Assembly (NCBI GenBank): GCA_955652265.1 | Contig: CATPBD010000005.1 | Coordinates: 1-6,580 of the forward strand | Source of the DNA: an uncultured Gemmatimonadaceae bacterium | GTDB lineage: Bacteria > Gemmatimonadota > Gemmatimonadetes > Gemmatimonadales > Gemmatimonadaceae | DNA length: 6,580 nt | Direction: 5' to 3' | Shown here: piece after piece, positions 6,097 through 6,580 of the stretch | Layout: the number at the start of each line of letters is the position of its first letter | Position numbering within the stretch: the first letter of the stretch is position 1 | Position numbers and translations under genes: made by a program | The notes under the pieces: model-generated | Seen by the model: the letters and a program-made list of their open reading frames with translations, nothing else | Told to the model about the DNA's origin: nothing | The model's database searches: none

Positions 6097-6122
6097 CAGT
6101 TTAGCTCAGTTTTGACACAGTT
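6097..6122. repeat. Three CAGTT direct repeats at 10-11 bp spacing
   Basis: CAGTT occurs at 6097-6101, 6107-6111 and 6118-6122, so the repeats fall on one face of the DNA helix. On the minus strand they read AACTG and lie about 63-88 nt upstream of the DUF3131 GTG, a reasonable place for an activator or repressor site. A TTGACA hexamer at 6112-6117 (+) has no matching -10 element. The unit is only 5 bp, so chance is possible. Confidence 0.25.
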
Positions 6123-6333
6123 GAGTTCACGTTTCCGCGGTCAACGGATGAGCTATCCCACTAGCGCGGTCTCCGTCGGGTAAACGCATTCGCAGGTCGT
6201 GCCATCATCTCACGGACGCGCGATGGAGAGAGCTGGTGAATGCAACTTCGGGGGCTCTTGCCCTGCAACCATATATTAGCCTGACGATGAATCTTTACGG
6301 GCGCCGCAAACGAGGCGGGGAGGAGCGACAACC
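6123..6333. other. Intergenic stretch with no recognisable gene
   Basis: This is part of the 435-bp gap between the start of the DUF3131 gene (6034) and the right-edge gene (6470). I see no tRNA, riboswitch or intrinsic terminator. There is a 4-bp GGGC/GCCC inverted repeat at 6252-6263 and an AT-rich TATATT at 6272-6277. The latter could be a -10 element for rightward transcription, but no -35 fits. The reading frames here have no good ribosome-binding site. Confidence 0.4.
6319..6325 (+). promoter_or_regulatory. Strong Shine-Dalgarno-like sequence before a small ORF
   Basis: GGAGGAG sits 8 nt before a TTG at 6334. It is the strongest anti-16S match in the window, yet it precedes no annotated-size gene, which is the main reason to consider the 32-codon frame downstream. 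Confidence 0.4.
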
Positions 6334-6432
6334 TTGGCGAAGACCTCAACTGGTAAAAGCGACGTAGTGGTTCGCCAGGTAGCGGCCGCTTGCGGGGCAA
6401 ACTTCAACCATTCTGGCGCTGGCGCTATCTAA
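6334..6432 (+). CDS. Possible small protein or leader peptide (32 aa)
   Basis: A 32-residue frame starts at TTG 6334 and ends at TAA 6430-6432. It begins M-A-K-T-S-T-G-K-S-D-V-V-V-R-Q and ends in a small-residue tail (HSGAGAI). I do not recognise it, and it has no clear transmembrane segment or signal peptide. The case for it is the GGAGGAG site 8 nt upstream and its position 37 bp before the next gene, where it could act as a leader peptide or a separate small protein. Against it are the TTG start, the short length and no second copy for comparison. Chance is quite possible. Confidence 0.28.
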   Translation: MAKTSTGKSDVVVRQVAAACGANFNHSGAGAI

Positions 6433-6469
6433 GGTTGAGGCCACTCACGCTCCAGAGGATAACCCGCCC

Positions 6470-6580
6470 ATGAGATCGATCTCTTTCACCACACTCGCAA
6501 TTGCCGTCCTCGCTTACCCGTTCGCACTCAGCGGACAGGACGACGGCCACACGCAGCGCTGGCTGCAAAACTGTCAAAAC
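6470..6580 (+). CDS. N-terminus of an exported protein, truncated by the window edge
   Basis: An ATG at 6470 opens 37 codons that run in frame to the last base. The Shine-Dalgarno candidate AGAGGA ends 10 nt upstream. Residues 1-22 form a Sec-type signal peptide: Arg2, a hydrophobic core at 6-20, and S-G-Q before a likely cut near residues 22-24. There is no lipobox cysteine. The mature part begins DDGHTQRWLQNCQN. A W-L-x-x-C motif straight after the signal reminds me of secreted DUF4097-type proteins in Gemmatimonadota, but this is recalled from family patterns and too little sequence is present to confirm it. The true product could be any periplasmic or surface protein. Confidence 0.65.
   Translation, partial: MRSISFTTLAIAVLAYPFALSGQDDGHTQRWLQNCQN

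Noticed and set aside
6287..6367. A 26-codon basic frame starting at ATG 6287
   Set aside because: No Shine-Dalgarno site upstream, and it overlaps the better-supported small frame at 6334.
6161..6400. A 79-codon minus-strand frame in the right intergenic gap
   Set aside because: Arg/Pro-rich, no good Shine-Dalgarno site, no recognisable domain, and it overlaps the promoter zone of the right-edge gene.

Overview
This 6580-base, GC-rich window (about 60% GC by eye) looks like chromosomal DNA of a free-living bacterium with an outer membrane. Gemmatimonadota is my best guess. Supporting signs are several short-linker lipoproteins with an L-A-A-C-S lipobox, frequent TTG/GTG starts beside good Shine-Dalgarno sites, and a right-edge gene whose N-terminus resembles secreted proteins I associate with that phylum. 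No rRNA or marker gene is present, so the taxonomy is inference.

Layout from left to right. Bases 1-729 (+) hold the last 242 residues of a DUF3131-family protein whose start lies outside the window. Facing it at 743-1705 (-) is a compact glycoside hydrolase family 6 (cellulase) lipoprotein. A 186-bp divergent regulatory region follows. A three-gene + strand operon covers 1892-4772: a YtcJ-like amidohydrolase lipoprotein, a single-domain cupin, and an SDR-fold protein that lacks the usual Tyr/Lys catalytic pair. Convergent to it, with the two stop codons overlapping, is a complete DUF3131 lipoprotein (4769-6034, -), a paralogue of the left-edge gene in opposite orientation. A 435-bp gap (6035-6469) holds a possible 32-codon reading frame and some repeats. 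The start of another exported protein runs off the right edge at 6470-6580.

How the genes may work together. GH6 enzymes cut beta-1,4-glucan. DUF3131 proteins look like all-helical, secreted carbohydrate-active-type proteins of unknown activity. The GH6 and both DUF3131 genes could therefore form a cell-envelope beta-glucan processing set. The amidohydrolase-cupin-SDR operon between them looks like a separate catabolic unit acting on a small molecule, with an exported hydrolase first and two cytoplasmic proteins after it. No mobile element, CRISPR array, tRNA or rRNA was found. The main oddities are the inverted DUF3131 pair bracketing the block, the lipid-anchored CBM-less GH6, and the non-canonical SDR active site.
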